DNA from: a virus
DNA: 54,153 bases
Strand: one strand, 5' to 3'
Virus record (IMG/VR): IMGVR_UViG_3300049893_001743
Coordinates: 1-54,153 of that record
Below the pieces are notes generated by a model. The model was not told the DNA's origin, ran no database searches, and saw only the letters and a list, made by a program, of their open reading frames with translations. Both the position numbers and the translations under genes were made by a program. Each line of letters starts with the position of its first letter. Positions within the stretch are counted from its first letter, which is position 1. Of the stretch, positions 1-6,368 are shown piece by piece.

Positions 1-72
1 ATATAATTATCTTATCTTCTCCGGTTCCATAATCCAACAGGTGCCGGCCCCAGGGGGGTCATGCGGCCCATG

Positions 73-176
73 TCGTGCATGCGTGGAATTTATAAACATA
101 CCAAGCGGTATGTTAATGAAAGCGGCATCCGATATCGTGCATCGAGGCGGCGATTATAAACATACCAAACGGTATG
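73..176. repeat. Direct repeat carrying two 16-bp palindromes
   Basis: Two copies of a unit beginning TCGTGCAT (73 and 135) and ending in ATAAACATACC-AARC-GGTATG. The inverted repeats CATACC-N4-GGTATG lie at 97-112 and 161-176, 64 bp apart (about six helical turns). Equal palindromes on one helix face are typical of dimeric repressor or activator operators, so an operator pair controlling the early promoter is the natural guess. The protein that binds is unknown; the small HTH protein at 5008-5205 is a candidate. Confidence 0.55.
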
Positions 177-335
177 GGAATAAATTTCGTGTGAAAAAAT
201 GGATGAAAATTTGCGTGAGTGTGTGATGTATCCCCTCACCCCCTTTCAGCCTATCTTACCTATATATAAGGCCGCTATGAGGCAGACCCAATTTTATGGG
301 CCGGATCCATGGCGAAACTATTTTAGTGCGTAGGC

Positions 336-392
336 TTGACAATAAGGTGTGTTTGTGGTAGTCTTGACATAGATGGATGGGGGACAAGTTTG
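336..392 (+). promoter_or_regulatory. Tandem TTGACA boxes, possible early promoters
   Basis: Perfect sigma70 -35 hexamers TTGACA occur at 336-341 and 364-369, both inside the phrase CTTGACA and 28 bp apart. The first has TAGTCT at a 17-bp spacing as a weak -10; the second has no good -10 match. They sit 36-93 bp upstream of the first early gene, pointing towards it. The same CTTGACA phrase precedes the candidate leftward promoters at 27.2 kb and 54.1 kb. Confidence 0.35.
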
Positions 393-428
393 GGTTAAAC
401 ACTAACACAACAAAGGAGGCTATTAGCC

Positions 429-818
429 ATGTATATATCAGTCAAAGAGTGGGCAAGGAATGTGTTGAATAGGGCAGGAATAGAGTACGAATACGGAGAA
501 GATGGTTTTACTAAGATGCTCAATACCTATCTCACAATCAGGCGGTTAGCTAAGAAACATCACAGGTTAGCGGAGTATTCATGTAATGGTGAGGGCGTGG
601 TAGGAGGTAGATTCTGGAGATTAGACAATCCTAGCGCGTTCTCATTGGACAAGGATGGGTGCGAAGTTGATGTGTTTGACATTGAGAGTGAGCGTATAGA
701 GGCGAAGATAAAGGCGCTGTGCGACAAGGTGGGCTTTAGGGTGGAGTTTCAAGGAGATCCTAGGGGTAATACGGTTAAGCTGTCTTACAATGGGAAGTTT
801 GTATCAATTAACGCTTAA
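429..818 (+). CDS. Conserved phage hypothetical protein, FxGDPRG motif
   Basis: First gene of the rightward early block, 129 residues, preceded by a strong AAGGAGG about 8 nt before ATG. The C-terminal part carries the phrase FQGDPRG-N-TVKL, which I recognise from short phage early proteins of unknown function; the rest is mixed helix and strand with no signal peptide or membrane segment. A product cannot be named. First position after the putative early promoter suggests an immediate-early role, which is inference only. Confidence 0.7.
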   Translation: MYISVKEWARNVLNRAGIEYEYGEDGFTKMLNTYLTIRRLAKKHHRLAEYSCNGEGVVGGRFWRLDNPSAFSLDKDGCEVDVFDIESERIEAKIKALCDKVGFRVEFQGDPRGNTVKLSYNGKFVSINA

Positions 819-837
819 TAATAGGGAGGGGATTAAT

Positions 838-993
838 ATGCTAAAGATAACTAAGAAGTTCTTAGAAGGAAATCTTGAAGGAGAAACATATACATTTAAA
901 ACTTATCAGCCGTTTGAATTAGGCAAGATATACAGCGATTGTATTACTGGTAAAAAATATGAAATTGTCGCCGTTGAAAGGATAACTGATTAA
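838..993 (+). CDS. Small hypothetical protein, 51 aa
   Basis: The ATG at 838 is chosen over an upstream in-frame start at 790 because GGGAGGGG lies just before it and the 790 start would overlap the previous gene. The product is short, lysine- and tyrosine-rich, and resembles a small beta-barrel (LGKIYSDCITGKKYEIVAVERI). Its stop codon overlaps the next ATG (TAATG), indicating translational coupling. Function unknown. Confidence 0.6.
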   Translation: MLKITKKFLEGNLEGETYTFKTYQPFELGKIYSDCITGKKYEIVAVERITD

Positions 994-1259
994 TGAATAC
1001 TTACCCTGCCTTCCCAGTATTGCCTAATGGAAATAATAACGTAGATAACTATGGATTCAAGATCTTTGCATATCCTGGTATGACCTTGCTTGATTGGTTC
1101 GCAGGTAAAGCTTTGCAAGGTCTATTATCTGCGCCTAGCGACACAATAAGCCAAGATAGCGGACCTAATGCTAGAGCTAACCCAGCTAAGGCGTCAGAAT
1201 GGGCTTATCAGCAAGCGGAAGCCATGTTGAAATATCGGGAGAATATTAAATGGACATAA
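993..1259 (+). CDS. Conserved phage protein, PGMTLLDWFAGKA type
   Basis: Eighty-eight residues. The central PGMTLLDWFAGKALQGLL followed by an alanine-rich WAYQQAEAML helix is a pattern seen in many small phage early proteins of unknown function. The N-terminal segment (PAFPVLPNGNNN) also fits that group. Start and stop overlap the neighbouring genes by one to ten bases, so it is translated as part of a tight operon. No catalytic motif is visible. Confidence 0.7.
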   Translation: MNTYPAFPVLPNGNNNVDNYGFKIFAYPGMTLLDWFAGKALQGLLSAPSDTISQDSGPNARANPAKASEWAYQQAEAMLKYRENIKWT

Positions 1260-1711
1260 TGAAAATCTTACTACTAATAGCCCTACTCATGGGAGGGATA
1301 GAGGGAAGCGCATGTGCTAGTGAGGTTCTGATTGGGGATGCTGAGATAGTGCTTCAGACATTGGCTATGGAGTCCGCAAGCCATCCAGAGGGTATGCCGT
1401 ATGTAGCATTAACGCTCTACAATAGGGCTCTAATGCGTAATACGAGTATGTCTGAGGAGGCACTTAGAGCTAAACAGTATAGTTGCTGGAATAGCCAGAA
1501 ATGGGCTTATTCCTGGCTTTCTAGGCACTATACAGCATCAGTACAGGCTCAGGCGGTATCAAGCCTAGCCTTGGGGCTGGAAATGGCTAGAAATGGCATG
1601 TATAAGGGCATGAGACACTATCACACGATCAATACTAGCCCATATTGGGCGAAGGGGCATACGCCAGCTCTGATACTTGGCGGGCATAAGTGGTATGAGG
1701 GGATAAAATGA
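1250..1711 (+). CDS. SleB-type cell wall hydrolase, probable endolysin
   Basis: 153 residues matching the SleB/hydrolase_2 lytic family: TLAMES with candidate catalytic Glu41, the YSCW box at 77-80 and a C-terminal HYH (123-125) followed by PYWAKG. An N-terminal hydrophobic segment ends in ACA at about residue 23, a plausible signal peptidase I site, so it probably reaches the periplasm by the Sec route and cuts peptidoglycan there. The start at 1250 has GGGAG upstream; a second ATG at 1259 is possible. It lies in the early block, about 34 kb from the holin-like genes at 35.4-36.0 kb, so lysis functions are split. Secretion could make the holins timing factors rather than a strict exit route. 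Confidence 0.8.
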   Translation: MDIMKILLLIALLMGGIEGSACASEVLIGDAEIVLQTLAMESASHPEGMPYVALTLYNRALMRNTSMSEEALRAKQYSCWNSQKWAYSWLSRHYTASVQAQAVSSLALGLEMARNGMYKGMRHYHTINTSPYWAKGHTPALILGGHKWYEGIK

Positions 1712-1968
1712 GCGAACTAACAAAAGTAATTATATTTGAGCTAAAGAATAAACTTAGAAAGGCCACCCATTGCACTATTCAACATGATGGGTGGACGTGT
1801 GCAACGTGTTTTTTTAATCTCAGTAAATCACTAAATAACAAAGACTGGCAAGCCGTGTTATTGACCCGTGGAGATTACAAAAAAAGCGAACTGGATAATC
1901 TACCAAAGGACATTGAAGTATCAATAGAAAAGATACTTAAAATAATAAAGGGGATGAAGCAGATATGA
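1708..1968 (+). CDS. Hypothetical protein with HxxxWxCxxC motif
   Basis: Eighty-six residues, ATGA overlap with the endolysin gene. Contains an amphipathic N-terminal helix, then HDGWTCATCFF, which could hold a metal, and a lysine-rich C-terminus. No family recognised. Confidence 0.55.
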   Translation: MSELTKVIIFELKNKLRKATHCTIQHDGWTCATCFFNLSKSLNNKDWQAVLLTRGDYKKSELDNLPKDIEVSIEKILKIIKGMKQI

Positions 1969-2159
1969 GTGAACCATATGAGCCATGGCCAAGCGGGCCA
2001 TTCAGATGCCCATACTGTAAGGCAGAAGGGCAAGAAGCGGAGGATCTAGGGGATCATCCGGCATACCTAAGCGGGACTTGTGAAGAGTGTGGCAAGGACT
2101 TCTCGGTTAATACGTATCTGATGGAGTTCTATGATAATAAGGGGGATGTAATCAAGTGA
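1965..2159 (+). CDS. Small zinc-ribbon protein
   Basis: Sixty-four residues with two CxxC knuckles (RCPYC near residue 14-18 and TCEEC near 38-42), the classic spacing of a zinc ribbon. Short zinc ribbons of this type are common in phage early operons and often bind nucleic acid or host polymerase, but nothing here identifies the partner. The ATGA overlap with the previous gene and GTGA overlap with the next show tight coupling. Confidence 0.65.
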   Translation: MSEPYEPWPSGPFRCPYCKAEGQEAEDLGDHPAYLSGTCEECGKDFSVNTYLMEFYDNKGDVIK

Positions 2160-2311
2160 GCGCCTACTATGTGCCTCGCTACAAATGGGAGCTTGTGGCG
2201 TGGCTTAGTCAGAACGGCATCAGAATGCCGAGCAAGGCTCCTAAGAGGCAGTTGTATGCGATCTATCACAGGATAATGAATGAGAGGATAAGCCATGGAT
2301 CAATTAGGTAG
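2156..2311 (+). CDS. Small SAP/HeH-like protein, 51 aa
   Basis: Begins with GTG overlapping the previous stop (GTGA) and ends 17 nt inside the next gene. The sequence WELVAWLSQNGIRMPSKAPKR followed by QLYAIYHRI has the helix-turn-helix pattern and Lys/Leu spacing of SAP/HeH DNA-binding motifs often seen as small phage proteins. A DNA-binding role is inference from that resemblance. Confidence 0.55.
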   Translation: MSAYYVPRYKWELVAWLSQNGIRMPSKAPKRQLYAIYHRIMNERISHGSIR

Positions 2312-2552
2312 TGCCCAATGGGACTATGACAACATGGAGCCAAAGGACAGGCGCTCTGAGGGCGTCATAGAGTACCAGGATAGATCTACTCCCACGGAGC
2401 AGAAAGAGATATGCCTGGATTACCTGGAGCAGAAGAACCTCATGGCGGACTTTGAGGCCTGGTGGGACGAGCTAAGCGTCAAGGGCGCTTGGCTCGATGA
2501 TGTTGTGGCGTACTGTGAGGAAAGGGTGGACTTCTGGGACTGGCTGGAATAA
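2295..2552 (+). CDS. Acidic hypothetical protein, 85 aa
   Basis: Strongly acidic, tryptophan-rich product (ADFEAWWDE, FWDWLE). No motif recognised. Acidic small early phage proteins can be DNA mimics or inhibitors of host enzymes; this is only a compositional hint. The end is separated by 11 nt from the downstream methyltransferase gene. Confidence 0.6.
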   Translation: MDQLGSAQWDYDNMEPKDRRSEGVIEYQDRSTPTEQKEICLDYLEQKNLMADFEAWWDELSVKGAWLDDVVAYCEERVDFWDWLE

Positions 2553-2563
2553 CGGGGGAACAT

Positions 2564-3292
2564 ATGAGTAAATTATTATCAGATTATCTTTACTACCATG
2601 AGCCGGGACCACCAGATCTTAAGATTTACCACGGGAATTGTTTGGAGATTATGCCTCTACTCGACAAGGTGGACTTGGTGGTTATTGACCCGCCGTATGA
2701 GTTATCTGATTCAGGGCCAGGTAAATCCCATTGCAGGATGAGCCTCAATAAGTTTGACTCGGAATCTTACAAAGAAATAGTTACCGGATTTAATCACCAA
2801 AAAACATTTGGAATGATCGAATCTATTTGTAAGCCAATGCATCTATTCTGCTTCTGCTCTAACAAGCAAATATCAAAATTCATGCTTTATGGAGAATTAA
2901 AAGATTACCCGACAACTCTCCTTATTTGGAATAAAACAAATTCAGCCCCATTTGCGAACGGTGTTTGGCGTGGGGATGCTGAGTATTGCGTTCATATCAG
3001 AAAGCGTGGTGCTTATTTTGAGGGAAACGCAGAACTAAAAAGAAAGGTGATTCAACATCCAATAGTTTCAGACCAAGCACATCCAACAGAAAAACCTATT
3101 TTAATAATAAAGAAATATATTGAGATTGGTTCTTCTGAGAATATGACTATCCTCGACCCCTTCCTCGGCTCCGGCACAACCCTAGTCGCTTGTAAGGAAC
3201 TCAAGAGGAACGGTATTGGCATAGAGATTAACGAGAAGTATTGCGAGATAGCTAAAAAGCGTTTACAGAACACCCAAGTCCCATTCATTTAA
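2564..3292 (+). CDS. DNA amino-methyltransferase (N6-adenine or N4-cytosine)
   Basis: 242 residues with catalytic motif IV DPPY at 42-45 ahead of the AdoMet-binding motif I FLGSGTT at 200-206, the beta-class order, and HPTEKP at 173-178 just before motif I. DPPY methylases transfer a methyl group from AdoMet to an exocyclic amino group of DNA. Alone, without a restriction endonuclease neighbour, it most likely protects phage DNA from host restriction or serves a regulatory role. GGGGGAAC precedes the ATG. Adenine versus cytosine specificity cannot be told from the motifs. Confidence 0.88.
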   Translation: MSKLLSDYLYYHEPGPPDLKIYHGNCLEIMPLLDKVDLVVIDPPYELSDSGPGKSHCRMSLNKFDSESYKEIVTGFNHQKTFGMIESICKPMHLFCFCSNKQISKFMLYGELKDYPTTLLIWNKTNSAPFANGVWRGDAEYCVHIRKRGAYFEGNAELKRKVIQHPIVSDQAHPTEKPILIIKKYIEIGSSENMTILDPFLGSGTTLVACKELKRNGIGIEINEKYCEIAKKRLQNTQVPFI

Positions 3293-3313
3293 ACAGAGGA
3301 GGAGTAATAATCT

Positions 3314-3484
3314 ATGAATAGCATCAATGAGCTAAAGGTCTACGGACGGGCAGAGAAGATCAAGGGGATCCTTGAGTACATGTTGGATAGCGGCAAGAAG
3401 ATACCCTCTAAACAGCTATTAGAGGCCCATAGGAAGCTCGGAGAGGCCTTATACGCCCTCCAGGGTGAGCGGAGGGATAGATAG
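3314..3484 (+). CDS. Small hypothetical protein, 56 aa
   Basis: Preceded by AGGAGGAG about 10 nt before ATG, the best ribosome site in this region. The product is basic and helical (ELKVYGRAEKIKGILEYML then KQLLEAHRKLGEALYAL), probably a two-helix hairpin. No known function. Confidence 0.6.
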   Translation: MNSINELKVYGRAEKIKGILEYMLDSGKKIPSKQLLEAHRKLGEALYALQGERRDR

Positions 3485-3523
3485 CTCTAATAGGCCTTAA
3501 AACGAATTTAAACAGGGGTTCTC

Positions 3524-3733
3524 ATGTCACCTAAGATAATCATGGATCAATTCAAGGATATTCAGCTATCTAGGCAAAGACGCCACCAGTTGAGGAAGCA
3601 ATTAGCCGGCTACTGTGCCAAGTGTATCAAGCCCAGGGTAGGATCAAAGTACTGTGAGTACCACATGTATCAGGAAGCCAAGTACCAACAGATTAGGCGG
3701 TATCGTAGGAAGAATGAGTTATCAAGCTCATGA
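3524..3733 (+). CDS. Small basic zinc-finger-like protein
   Basis: Sixty-nine residues, highly basic, with CAKC and KYCEYH (a CxxC...CxxH arrangement) after the phrase QRRHQLRKQLAGY. This pattern recurs in short phage and mobile-element proteins that look like HNH-associated or transcription-related zinc fingers, but it lacks HNH catalytic residues. A nucleic acid-binding role is likely. It is the last rightward gene before the helicase/origin interval. Confidence 0.6.
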   Translation: MSPKIIMDQFKDIQLSRQRRHQLRKQLAGYCAKCIKPRVGSKYCEYHMYQEAKYQQIRRYRRKNELSSS

Positions 3734-3786
3734 CCTCAAGTTCCTCAAATACCATCAGTACCAAAGGCATGGAAACTCGTTTGGTA

Positions 3787-3850
3787 CTTGGCCCACGAAT
3801 AAGCGAGCTTTGGGGGGCTGAAAGCGCCCCCATAGCTTATTCTGGCCAAG
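3787..3850. repeat. Long interrupted palindrome (hairpin)
   Basis: Arms pair in three nested blocks: CTTGGCC 3787-3793 with GGCCAAG 3844-3850, GAATAAGC 3797-3804 with GCTTATTC 3835-3842, and GGGGGC 3813-3818 with GCCCCC 3826-3831, leaving a 7-nt loop. A competing hairpin pairs 3757-3765 with 3780-3788, which overlaps the left arm, so the two structures exclude each other. Confidence 0.7.
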
Positions 3851-3879
3851 TTGTCAAATACCAAGCTATATATATTAGT

Positions 3880-3906
3880 GTACTTGAGGTATTTGAGGTA
3901 TTTGAG
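3880..3906 (+). repeat. Three tandem 9-bp iterons
   Basis: GTACTTGAG, GTATTTGAG, GTATTTGAG in perfect 9-bp register, with further copies of both orientations within 130 bp on either side. The helicase gene ends at 3920. Confidence 0.6.
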
Positions 3907-3919
3907 GATTTTAATAGAC

Positions 3920-4873
3920 TTAATACAGAGATACTAGACTATACTTGCCTTCAGGGGTAATCTTGATTATTTTGGTACTTGAGAGCATATTTTTGATATC
4001 GAATGCCTTTTGCCTGTTATGAGACAAAAGCTCTCCGTTTGCCGCCGTCATTGCGGCTATGAATTCATTCATTGGGACCTTTGATCCATTCTTACTTGAA
4101 AGATAGTTTTCGGCCCATTCGCCTATGATGGTAACAGGATTATGCCAGTCGAATGACTTTGTGTCCTTGTTATACTTAATAACACGCTTTATAGCCTCAT
4201 CAGAATTACGAGTCTCAATGGCTAGTTCACGGTATTCTGTAGGTGTACGTCCTTCCATAGCTATGGTAGTAGAAGCCCATCCACGCATAGAGGTTGACCC
4301 ACGAATCATATCAAGTAATGAGGTTTTTTGCTTTGGGTCTCCCTGCTTCTTAAAGTGTTGAGCCATGATGACTGAAAAATTGAAGCGATCCTTTAGTATG
4401 TCTATCTCTCGGAAGAAATTAGCCATCTCGGTAGCGTTGTTTTCATTATACTTATGAAAGTTAATCATAGGGTCTATTTCAAGGACATCTGGCTTGAACT
4501 CATCACATTCTTGGGCTATAAGATTTGAATCACGTCCAAATATGACTTGGTTCTTTGTTGCCCATGTGCGTGAGTTACGCAAAAACTCCTCTTTCATCCC
4601 TGTATATGTAGGTGCAAGACGTTCTTTTAGACGAGCCTCACGCAATTCGGCCTGCAAGGATAATACCTTAAGTGGACGAACAACCTTGTATCCTAAAAAG
4701 TTACCGCCAGTTAGCAAGGCTCTTCGGATGTCATTTAGAAGAGTTGTTTTTCCTCCCTTTGACTCACACCCAACGAGCATTGTATCCCCACGAGAAAGCA
4801 TACCGCCTTCTATGAAGATTTCTTCAGGCCATTCTGTGTTAAGAAGTTCGTAATAAGATATGGAGTGAGACAT
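3920..4873 (-). CDS. RepA-like hexameric replicative helicase (AAA_25/RecA fold)
   Basis: 317 residues. Walker A GCESKGGKTT at 35-44, Walker B VLEIDPM at 130-136, AQHFKK at 171-176 and RGSTSMRGWA at 191-200 match the RepA/AAA_25 group of RecA-fold helicases typified by plasmid RSF1010 RepA and by phage replication proteins. The C-terminal about 60 residues look like a small winged-helix appendage. It is the only leftward gene in the early block, with its own candidate promoter at 4885-4913 divergent from an HTH gene, and iteron-like repeats at its 3' end. It probably unwinds DNA at the phage origin. No primase or DNA polymerase gene is visible, so host enzymes are presumably recruited. Confidence 0.8.
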   Translation of the reverse strand: MSHSISYYELLNTEWPEEIFIEGGMLSRGDTMLVGCESKGGKTTLLNDIRRALLTGGNFLGYKVVRPLKVLSLQAELREARLKERLAPTYTGMKEEFLRNSRTWATKNQVIFGRDSNLIAQECDEFKPDVLEIDPMINFHKYNENNATEMANFFREIDILKDRFNFSVIMAQHFKKQGDPKQKTSLLDMIRGSTSMRGWASTTIAMEGRTPTEYRELAIETRNSDEAIKRVIKYNKDTKSFDWHNPVTIIGEWAENYLSSKNGSKVPMNEFIAAMTAANGELLSHNRQKAFDIKNMLSSTKIIKITPEGKYSLVSLY

Positions 4874-4884
4874 ATTGTTTGGCT

Positions 4885-4913
4885 ATATTAAAGGATGCGA
4901 ATTATCTTGTCAA
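4885..4913 (-). promoter_or_regulatory. Leftward promoter for the helicase gene
   Basis: Read on the minus strand: TTGACA (4913-4908), 17-bp spacer, TAATAT (4890-4885), then 11 nt to the helicase ATG. The -35 is perfect and the -10 matches four of six positions. The short leader leaves little room for a ribosome site. Confidence 0.5.
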
Positions 4914-4954
4914 TGATATTCTTAAATTATTTATTGGACGGATAGAAAAAGTAT

Positions 4955-4983
4955 TTGACAAAGGTATATTAAAGAGGCATAAT
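4955..4983 (+). promoter_or_regulatory. Strong sigma70 promoter for the HTH gene
   Basis: TTGACA (4955-4960), exactly 17 bp, CATAAT (4978-4983), followed at 4996-5001 by AAGGAG and a TTG start at 5008. Eleven of twelve consensus bases match, the best promoter in the window. It lies inside the longer open frame that starts at 4879, which argues that the real gene starts at 5008. The motif ATATTAAAG occurs at 4885-4893 and again at 4966-4974, near both promoters, and may be an operator half-site. Confidence 0.65.
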
Positions 4984-5007
4984 AGTGGCATATTTAAGGA
5001 GAGCAAT

Positions 5008-5205
5008 TTGATTATTGCAACTAATGATTTGAAAAAATATCTTTCACTGTTTGCGACTCAAAAAGATGCTTGTGATCATCTTGAGATGGATGCCGCAACT
5101 CTATCAAAGATGGCTAATGGGCATGATGTGTCATCCTCTACCATTGCAAAGGTTTTGGAGAAAACGGGTTTTGACTTTGAGAAAGCATTTGAGGTGAAGG
5201 AATGA
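5008..5205 (+). CDS. Small Cro/XRE-like HTH regulator
   Basis: Sixty-five residues from a TTG start with AAGGAG 6 nt upstream. An upstream in-frame TTG at 4879 would give 108 residues but would bury the promoter at 4955-4983 in coding sequence, so I prefer 5008. The segment TQKDACDHLEMDAATLSKMA then GHDVSSSTIAKVLEKTGF is a helix-turn-helix of the Cro/XRE kind. Divergent from the helicase gene and between two promoters, it probably controls replication-gene expression and perhaps its own. Whether it belongs to a lysis-lysogeny switch cannot be said; no integrase is present. Confidence 0.65.
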   Translation: MIIATNDLKKYLSLFATQKDACDHLEMDAATLSKMANGHDVSSSTIAKVLEKTGFDFEKAFEVKE

Positions 5206-5381
5206 TTCACCATTACCTGCGTTGTCCTCATTGCGAGAGTAAGTGGTTATTCAGCTACGATATTCCGTCTATGATATTCAACTTTTGGCGTGTGATGGCT
5301 GAGAAGGCGTATGTGGAGATGGAGTTTGCGAACCATCAGGTGGACTGTATTTTGGCGGAGGTAGAACATGAACACGTATGA
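5202..5381 (+). CDS. Small zinc-knuckle protein, 59 aa
   Basis: ATGA overlap with the HTH gene. Starts MIHHYLRCPHCESKW, a single CxxC knuckle with nearby histidines, followed by a helical region with a lone later cysteine. Function unknown; co-translated with the regulator. Confidence 0.5.
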   Translation: MIHHYLRCPHCESKWLFSYDIPSMIFNFWRVMAEKAYVEMEFANHQVDCILAEVEHEHV

Positions 5382-5517
5382 GGCGTTATTACAGAAGGCA
5401 AATGATGTGCTTGTAGAGCTTGGTATGTGTGAGGAAGGTCAAAGATTGCCTAAGATAGAGGCTATGTTCGTGGATGGGTTTTTGCAAGTTCAGAGGGAGA
5501 GAGAGTACGCTCTGTGA
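5368..5517 (+). CDS. Small hypothetical protein, 49 aa
   Basis: Begins 14 nt before the previous stop and ends overlapping the next GTG start (GTGA). Helical, acidic, no recognisable motif. Listed because the overlaps on both sides and the preceding GGCGGAGG ribosome site fit the operon. Confidence 0.5.
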   Translation: MNTYEALLQKANDVLVELGMCEEGQRLPKIEAMFVDGFLQVQREREYAL

Positions 5518-6368
5518 ATCAAATTAAGTTCGATAACTCAAGTCTGCAGGCGTTCAAGGATTGTCCAGAGAGGTATCGCCTAAAGTATGTCCTTGGCCTT
5601 AAGAAGCGTGAGGAAGGTATCGAGAATCATGATATCAACTTCGGTAAGGCTATCCATAAAGGACTTGAGGCACATTATAAAGGTAAGGATTACAGGGAAG
5701 CTTTCACGTCTGAGTATGGTATTCAGTTGGATATCGAGGACAAGGCCAAGACATACGAGCATGGTCTACTTCTATTAGATAAGTACATAGAGTTCTATAA
5801 TGAACAGGATAAGCTGTTTGAGATCCTGGAAGTAGAGCAACCTGACCTAATAAAGGTAGGCGAGTTCGACTTTATCGTGAAGCGTGACATGGTCATAAAG
5901 CAACAGGGATGTATCTATGTCCTTGAGCATAAGACTACAAAGAAGTCGCTTAACTCGTGGGATTACTGGGGTCAATTTGAGCCAAATAGTCAGGTTACCG
6001 CACAGACGTACTCGTGCATGAAGAAGTACGGAGAATGCAGTGGGGTCATAATCAATGCCATGCAGGTGGGATTTAGGGAGAGAGCCTACAAGGGTGAGCC
6101 GGCGGGGTTCCACTGCTCGTTTCAGAGACAGATGTTCAATAGAACCAAGGAGCAGTGTGGGGACTGGTACGAGCAACACATAGAGTGGTTAGAGAGGCTA
6201 CGAGATAACAAGGAATTTGTTCCTAACTCTACCTGGCTCAAAAATGAGGGTCAATGCAGATATTGTAATATGAAAGAGATCTGTAACTCGCTTGCTGACG
6301 AGCAGATAATCGAGCAACTCTATGAGCGGCTTGATAATCCATTCAGCTATCTGGAGACAGAGGTATGA
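5514..6368 (+). CDS. Cas4/RecB-like PD-(D/E)XK exonuclease with Fe-S cysteines
   Basis: 284 residues, GTG start overlapping the previous stop. N-terminal FKDCPERYRLKY (Cys17), GKAIH at 44-48, the nuclease core with GEFDF near 116-120 and EHKTTK at 138-143, and a C-terminal C248-x2-C251-x5-C257. This is the arrangement of Cas4/AddB-type nucleases in which four cysteines hold a 4Fe-4S cluster. It likely resects DNA ends for phage recombination, together with the Sak4-like ATPase, SSB-like protein and RusA encoded directly downstream. No cas1 or cas2 is nearby, so a CRISPR role is not supported. Confidence 0.85.
   Translation: MNQIKFDNSSLQAFKDCPERYRLKYVLGLKKREEGIENHDINFGKAIHKGLEAHYKGKDYREAFTSEYGIQLDIEDKAKTYEHGLLLLDKYIEFYNEQDKLFEILEVEQPDLIKVGEFDFIVKRDMVIKQQGCIYVLEHKTTKKSLNSWDYWGQFEPNSQVTAQTYSCMKKYGECSGVIINAMQVGFRERAYKGEPAGFHCSFQRQMFNRTKEQCGDWYEQHIEWLERLRDNKEFVPNSTWLKNEGQCRYCNMKEICNSLADEQIIEQLYERLDNPFSYLETEV

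Larger units (their letters stand above)
1..428. other. Noncoding left-end control region
   Basis: No convincing gene lies here; the only long open frame (41-226) has no ribosome binding site and low-complexity composition. The region holds a partial 62-64 bp direct repeat with palindromes (73-176), an AT-rich stretch around 260-275 and two TTGACA boxes (336 and 364) ahead of the first early gene. The terminase operon starts leftward at the other window end, so if the molecule is circular or permuted this would be the divergent early/late control region. That last point is inference. Confidence 0.6.
3734..3983. other. Candidate replication origin: iterons around a large hairpin
   Basis: Between convergent gene ends, and running into the 3' end of the helicase gene, are many copies of a GTAYTTGAG motif: three in tandem at 3880-3906, inverted copies at 3734-3753 and 3853-3861, and TTTGGTACTTG at 3780 and again at 3971. 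They surround a long hairpin at 3787-3850 and an AT-rich stretch at 3866-3877. Iterons plus hairpin plus AT tract beside a RepA-like helicase gene is the usual composition of a plasmid-type origin. A bidirectional terminator is the alternative, although no T-run follows either arm. Confidence 0.45.

Noticed and set aside
41-226. 61-aa open frame in the left control region
   Set aside because: No ribosome site, low-complexity product, covers two operator-like repeats; treated as noncoding.
3730-3960. 76-aa open frame over the iteron region
   Set aside because: Overlaps repeats and the helicase 3' end, repetitive product (VFEVFED), no ribosome site; the DNA pattern explains it better.
4494-4853. 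119-aa plus-strand frame
   Set aside because: Shadow of the helicase gene, which has clear Walker motifs.
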